This document shows, one piece after another, positions 18,098-25,538 of a DNA stretch of 48,293 bases. Within the stretch, counting starts at the first letter, position 1; the number at the start of each line of letters is the position of its first letter. Below the pieces are notes generated by a model. That model was not told the origin of the DNA and ran no database searches. It saw only the letters and a list, made by a program, of their open reading frames with translations. The DNA comes from Mycobacterium sp. (GTDB taxonomy: Bacteria > Actinomycetota > Actinomycetes > Mycobacteriales > Mycobacteriaceae). Location of the stretch: contig JAHFVD010000014.1 in assembly GCA_023264735.1 (NCBI GenBank), forward strand, positions 1-48,293, given 5' to 3'. The translations under genes and the position numbers were made by a program.

Positions 18098-18858
18098 TGT
18101 CCGAGCAGAGCGCGGTGGCCCCGCATCCCCATCCCGCGCTTTCGCAGCTGGCCGCACTGCACCATTTCCGGATCTACGCCGATATCGGCATCGTCGTCGT
18201 CGTGCTGGCGCTGACCAACCTGCTCGCGCACTTCACCACGCCGTGGGCCAACGTCGCCGTGGTACCCGCCGCCGCTCTCGGCCTGCTGTTGCTGGTGCGC
18301 TCACGCGGATTGGGCTGGACCGAGCTGGGATTGGGCCGCGAGCACTGGAAGTCCGGCGCGCTGTATGCGCTGGGCGCGGTGCTGTTGGTGCTGACCGTCA
18401 TCGCGGTGGGCGCGCTGCTGCCGTGGACCCGCCCGATGTTCCTGAACAATCACTACGCCACGCTGTCGGGCGCGCTGCTGGCGTCGATGATCATCATCCC
18501 GTTGCAGACCGTGATTCCCGAGGAACTCGCGTTCCGCGGCGTGCTGCACGGCGCGCTGGACCGCGCCTGGGGCTTTCGTGGGGTGGCGGCTGCCGGGTCG
18601 CTGCTGTTCGGCCTGTGGCACGTCGCCACGTCGCTGGGTCTGACCAGCAGCAATGTCGGTTTCACCCGGATCTTCGGCGGCGGCGTGCTGGGCATGCTCG
18701 CCGGGGTGCTGATGGCGGTGCTGGCAACGGGAGCCGCTGGCTTCGTGTTCACCTGGCTGCGACGGCGCAGCGGCAGCCTGATCGCGCCGATCGCGCTGCA
18801 CTGGTCGCTCAACGGTCTCGGTGCGCTGGCCGCCGCCCTGGTGTGGCACCTGTCCTGA
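18097..18858 (+). CDS. CPBP-family intramembrane protease (Rv1863c-like)
   Basis: This polytopic membrane protein of 253 residues has about seven hydrophobic segments (for example IGIVVVVLALTNLLAHF, LYALGAVLLVLTVIAVGALL). It carries the CPBP/Abi metalloprotease signature: EELAFRGVLHG, FGLWHVATS and a late HWSLNGLG, giving the conserved Glu pair, Arg and two His. These are Rce1-like proteases that cleave within the membrane; bacterial roles include bacteriocin immunity and signalling. Size and position beside adhA match Rv1863c of M. tuberculosis in the inverted arrangement. ATG 18097 is chosen because a -10 box lies just upstream. The frame extends 5' to 18049 but without a start signal. The substrate is unknown. 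Confidence 0.88.
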   Translation: MSEQSAVAPHPHPALSQLAALHHFRIYADIGIVVVVLALTNLLAHFTTPWANVAVVPAAALGLLLLVRSRGLGWTELGLGREHWKSGALYALGAVLLVLTVIAVGALLPWTRPMFLNNHYATLSGALLASMIIIPLQTVIPEELAFRGVLHGALDRAWGFRGVAAAGSLLFGLWHVATSLGLTSSNVGFTRIFGGGVLGMLAGVLMAVLATGAAGFVFTWLRRRSGSLIAPIALHWSLNGLGALAAALVWHLS

Positions 18859-18859
18859 G

Positions 18860-19447
18860 TTAGTCGCGGCGGCCGCGCCGCGCCCGGAACTCCCGGTTCT
18901 TCAACTTGTTGCCGCACGTGGCCATGTCGCACCAGGTGCCGCCGTGGTTGCGGGACCGGTCGTAGAACGCCCACCGGCAGTCCTCGTTGCCGCAGGCCTT
19001 GAGATGAGTCCAGGTTCCGTCGCGTTGGGCGTCGGAGACCACCAACAGCAGCGAGAGCAGCCGCCCGTTCAGGGAATCGCTCTCGGCGCCGACGTACAGT
19101 GTGCCGTCTGTGCCGAGGTGAACCCGGGCACCCGCAGCATCTGCGATCTGGCTCAACGGCCCCAGCTGGTCGTCGGTCGGCGCTGGGCCGCCCGCGTTGT
19201 GCACGAGCATGGCGCGCAGCGCTTCCCGCAGTTCGCGGATGGTGCGCAGGTCATCAGTGGTGGGAACGTCGCCGGCCGGCAGGAGTCCGTGGGCCTGCAG
19301 CCACGGCTGCGCGTCGGTGGCGAGCGCCAATCGGTCGGCACCGGATTCGAGATCGACGGTGTTGACCAGCGCTTGTATTCGGGCCAGCGGCGCGGGTGCC
19401 GGTTTACCCTCGGTGTCCCCGAGCCACTCCGCTGGGGCCTGCGTCAT
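18860..19447 (-). CDS. CGNR zinc-finger (ABATE-type) putative transcriptional regulator
   Basis: This protein of 195 residues has an N-terminal ABATE-like helical domain and a C-terminal CGNR zinc finger: CGNEDCRWAFYDRSRNHGG followed by WCDMATCGNKLKNREFRAR. The four cysteines and the CGNK variant of CGNR are intact. Family members are predicted stress-linked DNA-binding proteins. ATG 19447 is preferred over the upstream TTG at 19483, which lies inside the repeat-rich promoter region. It ends one base from the convergent CPBP gene stop. The divergent region at 19469-19526 carries two copies of a 27-bp motif, a plausible place for this regulator to bind and control itself and the gene at 19542. 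Confidence 0.85.
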   Translation of the reverse strand: MTQAPAEWLGDTEGKPAPAPLARIQALVNTVDLESGADRLALATDAQPWLQAHGLLPAGDVPTTDDLRTIRELREALRAMLVHNAGGPAPTDDQLGPLSQIADAAGARVHLGTDGTLYVGAESDSLNGRLLSLLLVVSDAQRDGTWTHLKACGNEDCRWAFYDRSRNHGGTWCDMATCGNKLKNREFRARRGRRD

Positions 19448-19468
19448 ATCAACCAGCGTAGAAGCAAG

Positions 19469-19526
19469 TGACCGGTAAATCAACTTGACTGGTCATGCGT
19501 GACCGGTGTAACGTTTTGGATGGTCA
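19469..19526. promoter_or_regulatory. Tandem 27-bp TGACC-N17-GGTCA motifs in a divergent promoter
   Basis: Two 27-base motifs, 19469-19495 and 19500-19526, both read TGACCGGT-N13-TGGTCA, match at 19 of 27 positions and are separated by TGCG (31-bp period). The inner arms form a tight dyad, ACTGGTCA-TGCG-TGACCGGT (19488-19507, 7 of 8 pairs). A promoter for the plus-strand gene overlaps it: TTGACT (19485-19490), 18-bp spacer, TAACGT (19509-19514). The dyad thus lies between -35 and -10, a classic repressor position. Confidence 0.65.
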
Positions 19527-19541
19527 TAAGAGAAGGCAACG

Positions 19542-20087
19542 ATGCCGATCTCGGAACAGGAAAAGGCCATGGGGCCCAACGATTTTCACGATAACATCCG
19601 CCACGCCAACTCCCGCGACAGTAACACCCGGCTGCCGGGCGAATTCGACGCCCCCAAATCGGCTGAGCTTCTCGATCGCGCGGCAATCAGTTCCCGGCTG
19701 AAGGCACGCCTTTTCGCCGGCCGGCTCGACCACGACGCCGAAGTGGGCATCATCCCGTTGCCGGGCAGCTCGCTGGCGGTTCACATCGCGCGGCTGACGT
19801 CCGTCGATGAGCGCGAAGCCCTCGCCCGCACGCTGCGGCAAGCGCTGGCCGAGCTGCGTCGCGACCGTCGCGGCTTCTCGCCGCGGATCCCCGTGCATCC
19901 GGAGCGACTGGCCAGCTGTCGCGGCGTGATCGACGACATCACACTGCTGCTGCATTCGCCGCGCCCGGTGCGTGCCCGGGGCATGGCCCGGCTGCGGCTG
20001 CTGCTCGCCGATGGAACCGGCCCGCTGTACCGCAACGGGCGGGGCAGCCTCGCTGCCGAGCTTCGCGGGGTGCTGGCCGCTCTTTAG
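19542..20087 (+). CDS. Uncharacterised protein, divergent from the CGNR regulator
   Basis: This protein of 181 residues does not belong to a family I recognise. It is soluble and charged, with a disordered N-terminus ([17 protein letters not shown]), a central mixed segment ([20 protein letters not shown]) and an Arg-rich helical second half ([34 protein letters not shown]). It has a single cysteine and no membrane segment or signal peptide. GAGAAGG lies 6 bases before ATG 19542; ATG 19569 is an alternative. The promoter at 19485-19514 overlaps the dyad described above, so its expression is probably tied to the CGNR regulator. The 3' end overlaps the adhA stop by four bases on the other strand. 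Confidence 0.7.
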   Translation: MPISEQEKAMGPNDFHDNIRHANSRDSNTRLPGEFDAPKSAELLDRAAISSRLKARLFAGRLDHDAEVGIIPLPGSSLAVHIARLTSVDEREALARTLRQALAELRRDRRGFSPRIPVHPERLASCRGVIDDITLLLHSPRPVRARGMARLRLLLADGTGPLYRNGRGSLAAELRGVLAAL

Positions 20088-21097
20088 GGCAGCAGCACCG
20101 CGGCGCCCGCGATGCGCCCCTCGGCCAGGTCGGTCAGTGCCTGATCGGCTTGCCCGAGTGGATATTCCGGGGTGGTCACCTCGATGCGATGACGGCCGGC
20201 GAATGCCAGGAACTCACGCGCGTCGGTCCGGGTGTTCGACGTCACCGACCGAACCTGGCGCTCCTGAAACAGATGTCGCTGATAGTTCAGCGCCGGGATG
20301 TCGCTGAGATGGATGCCTGCGATCGCCAGGGTGCCACCGCGATCGAGTGCTTCCAGCCCCGGCAACACGAGGTCGCCGACCGGAGCGAACAGGATCGCCG
20401 CGTCGAGTTTGACCGGTGGCGGGTCGGCCGCGCCCTGGGCCGACGCGGCGCCGAGCCCCAGCGCAAGCTCGCGGGCATCGGCACCGCGGGTCATGACGTG
20501 GACCTCGGCGCCCTGAGCCAGCGCCACCTGGGCGGTGATGTGGGCGCTGCCGCCGAACCCGTACAACCCCAACCGTCCCCCGTCGGGCAGCTCGGCGCGC
20601 AGCAGCGACCGGTAGCCGATGATCCCGGCGCACAACAACGGTGCCAGTTCGCTGTCGGTGTAGCCGTCGGGCAGCCGATGCGCGAAAGCGGCTGGGACAG
20701 TGGTGAAGTCGGCATATCCACCGTCGGCGTCCCAGCCGGTGTAGAGCGAGTTGGGGCAGAGGTTCTCCGCGCCGCGGCGGCAGTAGTCGCACACCCCGCA
20801 AGTGTGGCGCAGCCACGCGACGCCGATCCGGTCCCCCACCGCGAACTCGTCGCCGGCGTCCGATCCTTTTCCGACGACCTCGCCGACGACTTCGTGGCCG
20901 GGAGTCACGTTCGGGCGGTGCACCGCGAGGTCACCCTCGGTGACATGCAGATCGGTGCGGCATACGCCGCAGGCGAGCACCGCCACCAGAAGTTCGTCGG
21001 GCGCGGGCTGCGGAATCGTGGCGCTGGTGTCCAACTCCAACGGTTGACTGCGCATCGGCCCGGGCCGGCGTACCCGCCAGGCGCGCATGGTGGTCAT
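20084..21097 (-). CDS. adhA: Zinc-dependent alcohol dehydrogenase (AdhA)
   Basis: This medium-chain dehydrogenase of 337 residues oxidises alcohols with NAD(P). Catalytic zinc ligands lie in [14 protein letters not shown] and [10 protein letters not shown]. The structural zinc site is the cysteine set [15 protein letters not shown]. The dinucleotide fold has [10 protein letters not shown], a Gly-rich turn followed by His rather than the usual acidic end. Length and position after an Rv1861-type gene match Rv1862 (adhA). ATG 21097 or ATG 21088 can both serve as starts; the longer is given. It lies 44 bases downstream of the small membrane protein gene and is probably the last gene of the modB-modC-apa-Rv1861-adhA strand-consistent run. 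Confidence 0.93.
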   Translation of the reverse strand: MTTMRAWRVRRPGPMRSQPLELDTSATIPQPAPDELLVAVLACGVCRTDLHVTEGDLAVHRPNVTPGHEVVGEVVGKGSDAGDEFAVGDRIGVAWLRHTCGVCDYCRRGAENLCPNSLYTGWDADGGYADFTTVPAAFAHRLPDGYTDSELAPLLCAGIIGYRSLLRAELPDGGRLGLYGFGGSAHITAQVALAQGAEVHVMTRGADARELALGLGAASAQGAADPPPVKLDAAILFAPVGDLVLPGLEALDRGGTLAIAGIHLSDIPALNYQRHLFQERQVRSVTSNTRTDAREFLAFAGRHRIEVTTPEYPLGQADQALTDLAEGRIAGAAVLLP

Positions 21098-21141
21098 CCG
21101 TCCATCGTGCAACGCGCCTGGCCGGGGCGCAGCCGGGTCGA

Positions 21142-21441
21142 CTAGGTCTTGCGGACCATACCGACGATCCAGAGCAGGATCACCGACCCGAGGACCGCGG
21201 TGAACAGGGTGAACCACCACCCGCCCGCCGCGGTGTCGAGGAAGAAGCTCAGCAGGAACCCGCCGACCAGGGCGCCGATCACCCCGATGACGATGTTCAT
21301 CAGAATGCCCGAGCCGCCGCCCTTGACGATCTTGCCGGCGATCCAGCCGGCCAGGGCGCCGATGATGATGTAGCCGATCCAGCCGACGCTGGTCAGCGTC
21401 GATGAACGGGCCAGGAATTCAGTAGCAGCCACCATGTCCAT
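21142..21441 (-). CDS. GlsB/YeaQ/YmgE-family small membrane protein (Rv1861-like)
   Basis: This protein of 99 residues has three membrane segments: [40 protein letters not shown] and [20 protein letters not shown]. The [10 protein letters not shown] and [13 protein letters not shown] pattern is that of the transglycosylase-associated or GlsB/YeaQ family, often stress-induced and without known enzymatic activity. The start [10 protein letters not shown] at 21441 follows GAGGAGACCGTC. The gene lies between apa and adhA as Rv1861 does. A 12-bp palindrome (CGCTGGCCAGCG, 21459-21470) lies just upstream in its leader. Confidence 0.88.
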   Translation of the reverse strand: MDMVAATEFLARSSTLTSVGWIGYIIIGALAGWIAGKIVKGGGSGILMNIVIGVIGALVGGFLLSFFLDTAAGGWWFTLFTAVLGSVILLWIVGMVRKT

Positions 21442-21542
21442 GACGGTCTCCTCGGTGTCGCTGGCCAGCGCCGATGCTGGCCGCTATCCCTTTGGTATAC
21501 CGATGGCAGATAACGATTGGCCGGTCGATACGGCCACGATCG

Positions 21543-22508
21543 CTACGTTCCCGGGGTCATCCCAGGAACTGGCGTTTCCACCGGGACGGGTACACCCAGC
21601 GGAACCCGGCCACCCGCCGTCGGCGGCGCAGGCGCTGGCGCGTTGGGATCGGCTGGCGGTGGCTCCGGCGGAGGCGGCGGGGCGTAGGGCCGGATCGACT
21701 CGGCCAGCGCCTTGGCGGCCGCCGGATCGATCGGATCCTTCCCAGTGCCCAGCCAGACCACGAACCAGCGCTGGTTGCGCTGATCGCGCGGCGCGTTGGG
21801 GATCGCCGTGCCGACCACACCGGCCCAGATCTGACCGTTGGGCTTGGTGGTGTCGGTGAACTTCACCTCGTAGGAGGAGAAGTAGCCCGGCATGTCACCG
21901 GCTTGCAGTGCACCGCTCTGCTGGTTGATCCGGACACCGGGGAACGGCATGAAGAACTCGCCCATGTCCGAGCCCAGCCGGATCGCAGCCTTGCTGTTGT
22001 CCTGCTCCGCACCGGCGAACAGCTTCAGGTCCAGCCTGCCGAGGATGACGCTCGTGTCGTTGGCGGTCGCAGCGGGCTGGCCGTTCTCGGGCGCGGCGGT
22101 CTGCTTGCTCAGCAGCGCCTGGCCGTAGTTCAAGCGGGACGCGTCGGAGACGGTCCAGCCTGCGGGAAGCAGATAGCTGAACCCGCCAGGGATGTTCGGA
22201 ACGCGACCCGGCTCCAACGGCGGCGGGGCCAGCGGCGCGTTGGGATCCAGTGGCGCTGGCGGCGGCGCATTCGGGTCCACCGGCGGTGGCGGCGGCGCGT
22301 TGGGATCCACCGGAGGCGGTGGGACTTCGGTGGCCGGCGGAGCGGCCGGGACGGCGGGGGCCGCCGTCGTGGGGGTCGGCGTCGCGGGATCCGCGTGCGC
22401 TGACGTTGAAGGCAACGCGATCGTGACGGCGCTGGCGGCGGTCATTGCGGTGACCGCAAACGCCGTCCACCGGCCCGGGCGTCGCGAAATCGGGTCCGAC
22501 TGCGTCAT
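21543..22508 (-). CDS. apa: Apa fibronectin-attachment protein / alanine-proline-rich antigen
   Basis: This secreted antigen of 321 residues binds fibronectin and in M. tuberculosis is O-mannosylated. The signal peptide ends at STSAHA before DPATPTPTT, the same DP mature start as known Apa. A Pro/Ala region follows (residues about 40-100) with repeated [10 protein letters not shown] units. The central conserved domain reads [46 protein letters not shown] and [13 protein letters not shown] second Pro-rich tail ends the protein. TAGGTT at 22516-22521 on the minus strand fits a -10 box 7 bases before the ATG, so translation may be leaderless. modC lies upstream with a 46-base gap, as in Rv1859-Rv1860. 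Confidence 0.96.
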   Translation of the reverse strand: MTQSDPISRRPGRWTAFAVTAMTAASAVTIALPSTSAHADPATPTPTTAAPAVPAAPPATEVPPPPVDPNAPPPPPVDPNAPPPAPLDPNAPLAPPPLEPGRVPNIPGGFSYLLPAGWTVSDASRLNYGQALLSKQTAAPENGQPAATANDTSVILGRLDLKLFAGAEQDNSKAAIRLGSDMGEFFMPFPGVRINQQSGALQAGDMPGYFSSYEVKFTDTTKPNGQIWAGVVGTAIPNAPRDQRNQRWFVVWLGTGKDPIDPAAAKALAESIRPYAPPPPPEPPPADPNAPAPAPPTAGGRVPLGVPVPVETPVPGMTPGT

Positions 22509-22543
22509 TCCAGTGAACCTACCGTGTTACAGCCGTGACGCAA
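22508..22543 (-). promoter_or_regulatory. Leaderless-type promoter of apa
   Basis: On the minus strand, TTGCGT (22543-22538), a 16-base spacer and TAGGTT (22521-22516) precede ATG 22508. The predicted transcription start falls at 22509, at the start codon. There is no ribosome site, so a leaderless mRNA in addition to mod read-through is likely. Confidence 0.5.
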
Positions 22544-22554
22544 GTGTGGCCTGC

Positions 22555-23646
22555 TCACGGTGTTGCGCGGGCTGCCGCGTGCAAGGCGACCTCCTGTGCC
22601 TTGACTGTGAACCACACCGCGTCCCCGGCGGCCAGCCGAAGGCCGGCCGCCGACTCCGCGGTGATGTCGGCGGCCAGCCCGGGCGCGCCGTCGGATTGCT
22701 CCTCGGCGCGCACCCGCACGCGCGCGCCGTCAGCGTCCAGCTCCGCAACGCGGATCTGGACGCTGTTGCGCGGGCTGCCGTGCGGCAGCTCGCGGTACAC
22801 CGCGACTGCCGCCGGGGAGAACACCGCGACGAGATCGCCGTCGGCGATCTCGTCAGTGGCCTGCCTGCCATGCCATAGCGTGCCGTCGGCGGCCCGCAGG
22901 CTCTCCAGGCCGCCACGGACACCGCGCACCACGTTCACGCCCGCGATGCGGGCGCCGAACATGCTGCGCGGCGCGGCGAGCACGTCAGCGACTGCACCGA
23001 TCTCGGCCACCCCGCCGTCCTCGAGCACCAGCACGCGGTCGGCCAGCGTGAGGACGTCGAGCAGATCGTGGGTGATCAGCACTGTCGCGCGGCCCTCGGC
23101 TGACGACACTCGGCGCAGCAGCGCCCGCACCGACGCCGCCACCGCGACGTCAAGCCCGGCCAGCGGCTCGTCGAGCAGCAGCACCTCCGGCGCGGCGGCC
23201 AGCGCCCGCGCGATCGCGACGCGCTGGGCCTGCCCGCCAGACAGCTGGCCCGGTTTGCGCCCGGCCAGCTCGGCCAGCCCGACCTCGGCCAGCCACGTCG
23301 CGGCGCTGGTCCGCGCGGCAGCGCGGCCCGCCCCGCGACTGCGCGGCGCGAATTCGACGTTGGCCTGCACGCTCAGGTGCGGAAACAGCAGCGGGTCTTG
23401 CAGCAGCAGCCCGACTCGCCGGTCATGGGTGGCCACCTGGATGCCGGCCGACGTGTCGGTCAGTGCACGTCCGCCGAGGCGCACCCGGCCGGTATCGGGG
23501 GCCAGCAGCCCGGCGATCACATGCAGGGTGGTGGATTTCCCCGCGCCGTTGGGGCCGAGGATCGCCAGCACTTCGCCGGCGGCGACGTCGAACGCCACCT
23601 CAAACCCACGCTCGGCGACCGCGGCGTGGAACTGCAGCTCAGGCAT
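22555..23646 (-). CDS. modC: Molybdate ABC transporter ATP-binding protein
   Basis: This ATPase of 363 residues powers molybdate uptake. Walker A is [12 protein letters not shown] near residue 35, the Q-loop is [11 protein letters not shown], the signature is [15 protein letters not shown], Walker B is [12 protein letters not shown] and the H-loop is LITHDLLD. The C-terminal third is a TOBE-type molybdate-sensing domain ([19 protein letters not shown] and the final [17 protein letters not shown]). ATG 23646 overlaps the end of modB by 8 bases; GTG 23649 is also possible. Molybdate serves molybdopterin enzymes such as nitrate reductase. The cognate binding-protein gene modA is not in the window. 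Confidence 0.95.
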   Translation of the reverse strand: MPELQFHAAVAERGFEVAFDVAAGEVLAILGPNGAGKSTTLHVIAGLLAPDTGRVRLGGRALTDTSAGIQVATHDRRVGLLLQDPLLFPHLSVQANVEFAPRSRGAGRAAARTSAATWLAEVGLAELAGRKPGQLSGGQAQRVAIARALAAAPEVLLLDEPLAGLDVAVAASVRALLRRVSSAEGRATVLITHDLLDVLTLADRVLVLEDGGVAEIGAVADVLAAPRSMFGARIAGVNVVRGVRGGLESLRAADGTLWHGRQATDEIADGDLVAVFSPAAVAVYRELPHGSPRNSVQIRVAELDADGARVRVRAEEQSDGAPGLAADITAESAAGLRLAAGDAVWFTVKAQEVALHAAARATP

Positions 23647-24454
23647 CACTGGTCCAGCCGGACAACCGCCGCACCCCGAGCCCCAGGACGACGACAGCGG
23701 CGACGGCGACCAACAGGATCGACAGTGCCACCGCCGCGTCGGGGTCGCTCTCGCGTTGCAGATAGATCTCCAGCGGCAACGTCCTGGTGACGCCCTGACG
23801 GGACCCGGCGAACGTCAGCGTCGCCCCGAACTCCCCCAGCGACCGGGCGAAGGCCAGCACCGATCCCGACACCAGGCCGGGGGCCAGCAGCGGCAGCGTC
23901 ACCCGCCACCACACGGTTGCCGGTTTGGCCCCCAGCGTCGCCGCGACGACGTCGTAGTCGGCCCCGGCGGTACGGGCCGCACCCTCCAGCGCGATCACCA
24001 GGAACGGCAGCGAGACGAACGTCTGGGCCAGCACCACCGCGGTCGTGGTGAAGGCGATGCGGATACCGGCCGCCTCCAGATAGCTCCCGAGCAGGCCCAG
24101 CCGGCCGAACGCGTACAGCAGCGCGATTCCGCCGACCACCGGCGGCAACACCAGAGGCAGCAGGATCAGCGGGCGCAGCGTCCGCACGATCCGGCCGTCG
24201 TTGCGGGCCAGTACCAGCGCCATCGGAACACCTAGGACAAGGCAGAACGCCGTGCTGGCAGCGGCCGTGCGCAGGCTCAACAGCAGCGCCGCCTGCGACG
24301 CATCACTGGTGATCAGCGACCAGAAGTTCGGCCAGTCGACCTTGACCGCCATGGCCACCAGCGGCAGCACCACGAACACCGCGCCGAGCACCGCCGGGAC
24401 GTACACCCAGCTCGGCAGCGGTGGCTGCGTACGGTGTGCCCCGCTGCGCCTCAC
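23639..24454 (-). CDS. modB: Molybdate ABC transporter permease
   Basis: This inner-membrane permease of 271 residues has six hydrophobic segments, from [20 protein letters not shown] to [19 protein letters not shown]. The cytoplasmic coupling loop is [20 protein letters not shown] followed by [19 protein letters not shown], the EAA motif of binding-protein-dependent permeases. The segment [17 protein letters not shown] is typical of ModB. The start is GTG 24454. The gene directly divergent is an SDR, as Rv1856c is in M. tuberculosis. There, however, modA stands between them; here only 138 non-coding bases remain. It overlaps modC and forms the head of the run modB-modC-apa. Confidence 0.95.
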   Translation of the reverse strand: MRRSGAHRTQPPLPSWVYVPAVLGAVFVVLPLVAMAVKVDWPNFWSLITSDASQAALLLSLRTAAASTAFCLVLGVPMALVLARNDGRIVRTLRPLILLPLVLPPVVGGIALLYAFGRLGLLGSYLEAAGIRIAFTTTAVVLAQTFVSLPFLVIALEGAARTAGADYDVVAATLGAKPATVWWRVTLPLLAPGLVSGSVLAFARSLGEFGATLTFAGSRQGVTRTLPLEIYLQRESDPDAAVALSILLVAVAAVVVLGLGVRRLSGWTSDA

Positions 24455-24592
24455 TCGTCACACCCTAGGGGCGGATTCCCACGTCGTGTCCTGATCGTGT
24501 CGGTGCGCCATTAGTCGAATTAGCTACCGTCCAGTAACATTTCTGACGAATCGACACCACCGCGCTCGAAGGCGTGCACGAGGAGGTCAAAG

Positions 24593-25267
24593 ATGATGGA
24601 CGTGCTGGTCACTGGTGCTGACACCGAACTGGGGCGCACGGTCGCGGAGGGTTTCCGCGACGCCGGCCACAAGGTCGTCATCAGCGGCGCGCGCCGCGAT
24701 GACCTCGAGGTAGCCGCCAAGGAACTCGATGTGGACGCGATCGTGTGCGACACCATCGATCCGGTGGCCCTGGCCGAGGCCCGCACCCTGTTCCCCCATC
24801 ACCTGGACACCATCGTCCACGTCCCCGCCCCGGCGTGGGTCGGCGGCGACCCCCGGGCCTACACGCTGGCCGACACCGCCAAGGCGTGGCGCACCGCGCT
24901 CGATGCGACCGTGCTCTCAGCCGTGCTGCTGGTGCAGAACATCGGTGATCACCTGCGCTCGGGCGGATCCATCGTGACGGTGGTTCCGGACAACCCGCGC
25001 GACGGCGGCGCCGACGCCGCGGTCAAGGCTGCGGTGGCGAATTGGACTGCGGGACAAGCGGATTACTTCGGCACCCGCGGCATCACGGTCAACACGGTGG
25101 CCTGCGGCCGCAGCGCGGAGCCGTCCTACGACGGGCTGTCCACCACCCCGCCGTCGGTGGCCGCCGAGATCGCCCGGCTCTCACTGTTCCTGACCACGCC
25201 TGCCGCCCGGCACATCACCGGCCAGACCGTGCACGTCGGCCGGGGCGCGCTGGCCAACTTCGGCTGA
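24593..25267 (+). CDS. Atypical short-chain dehydrogenase (Rv1856c-like)
   Basis: This protein of 224 residues has a complete SDR Rossmann fold: VLVTGADTELGRTVAEGF at the N-terminus, VVISGARRDDLEV, SIVTVVPDN and a C-terminal TGQTVHVGRGALANFG. The catalytic Tyr-x-x-x-Lys is altered. In GGADAAVKAAVANW the Lys remains but the Tyr position is Asp, and the usual Ser before it is absent. It may therefore bind a nucleotide without normal redox activity, or use other residues. GAGGAGG at 24579-24585 sets the start at ATG 24593; ATG 24596 directly follows. Position and length match Rv1856c. The cofactor preference cannot be fixed from the sequence alone. Confidence 0.88.
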   Translation: MMDVLVTGADTELGRTVAEGFRDAGHKVVISGARRDDLEVAAKELDVDAIVCDTIDPVALAEARTLFPHHLDTIVHVPAPAWVGGDPRAYTLADTAKAWRTALDATVLSAVLLVQNIGDHLRSGGSIVTVVPDNPRDGGADAAVKAAVANWTAGQADYFGTRGITVNTVACGRSAEPSYDGLSTTPPSVAAEIARLSLFLTTPAARHITGQTVHVGRGALANFG

Positions 25268-25313
25268 CCGAGCATTCATCTGACGTTCGCCGACGAGCGC
25301 TACCGTCACCAGC

Positions 25314-25432
25314 GTGACGATTCGCCTCGCCCTGCAGATCCCGAACTTCTTGTACGGCACCGGTGTGTCCGAGCTCTCCCCGGCTATCACCCGGGCCGGG
25401 TGACCGCAGTCGGCGCGGTCCTGCGGCCCTGA
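25314..25432 (+). pseudogene. Scar of an LLM-class F420 oxidoreductase (Rv1855c position)
   Basis: GTG 25314 opens 29 codons, reading MTIRLALQIPNFLYGTG then VSELSPAITRAG, before TGA at 25401. The first part is the unmistakable N-terminus of LLM F420-dependent oxidoreductases (MTIRLGLQIPNFSYGTG type, normally about 280 residues or more). Immediately after, in another frame, VTAVGAVLRP and a stop (25400-25432) resemble the C-terminal tail of the same family. The whole barrel between is missing. The location between the Rv1856c-like gene and ndh is exactly where Rv1855c lies in M. tuberculosis. A single large internal deletion that shifted the frame is the simplest reading. The C-terminal match is weaker than the N-terminal one. 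Confidence 0.72.
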
Positions 25433-25462
25433 CCACCACAGGTGGCATACATCACCTGATCT

Positions 25463-25496
25463 GCCCGGGGACCGACGCGAAGTCTCATCCCCGGGC
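25463..25496 (+). terminator. GC-rich hairpin before ndh
   Basis: GCCCGGGGA (25463-25471) pairs perfectly with TCCCCGGGC (25488-25496) around a 16-base loop. It lies downstream of the LLM scar and 42 bases before the ndh start, so it may be the old terminator of the lost gene. No T tract follows. A possible ndh -10 (TAACTAT, 25505-25511) comes next. Confidence 0.5.
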
Positions 25497-25538
25497 GACT
25501 ACCGTGTAACTATCCTGTGCATGTTTTGAGGAGCAGAC

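Noticed and set aside
21459..21470. CGCTGGCCAGCG palindrome before the Rv1861-like gene
   Set aside because: A 12-bp GC-rich palindrome is expected by chance in this composition and no promoter relation was clear; mentioned only as a note.
21600..22400. Repeated Gly/Arg-rich pattern on the plus strand opposite apa, resembling a PE_PGRS-type or collagen-like gene
   Set aside because: It is the reverse complement of the Pro/Ala repeats of apa, and no PE domain or start signal exists.
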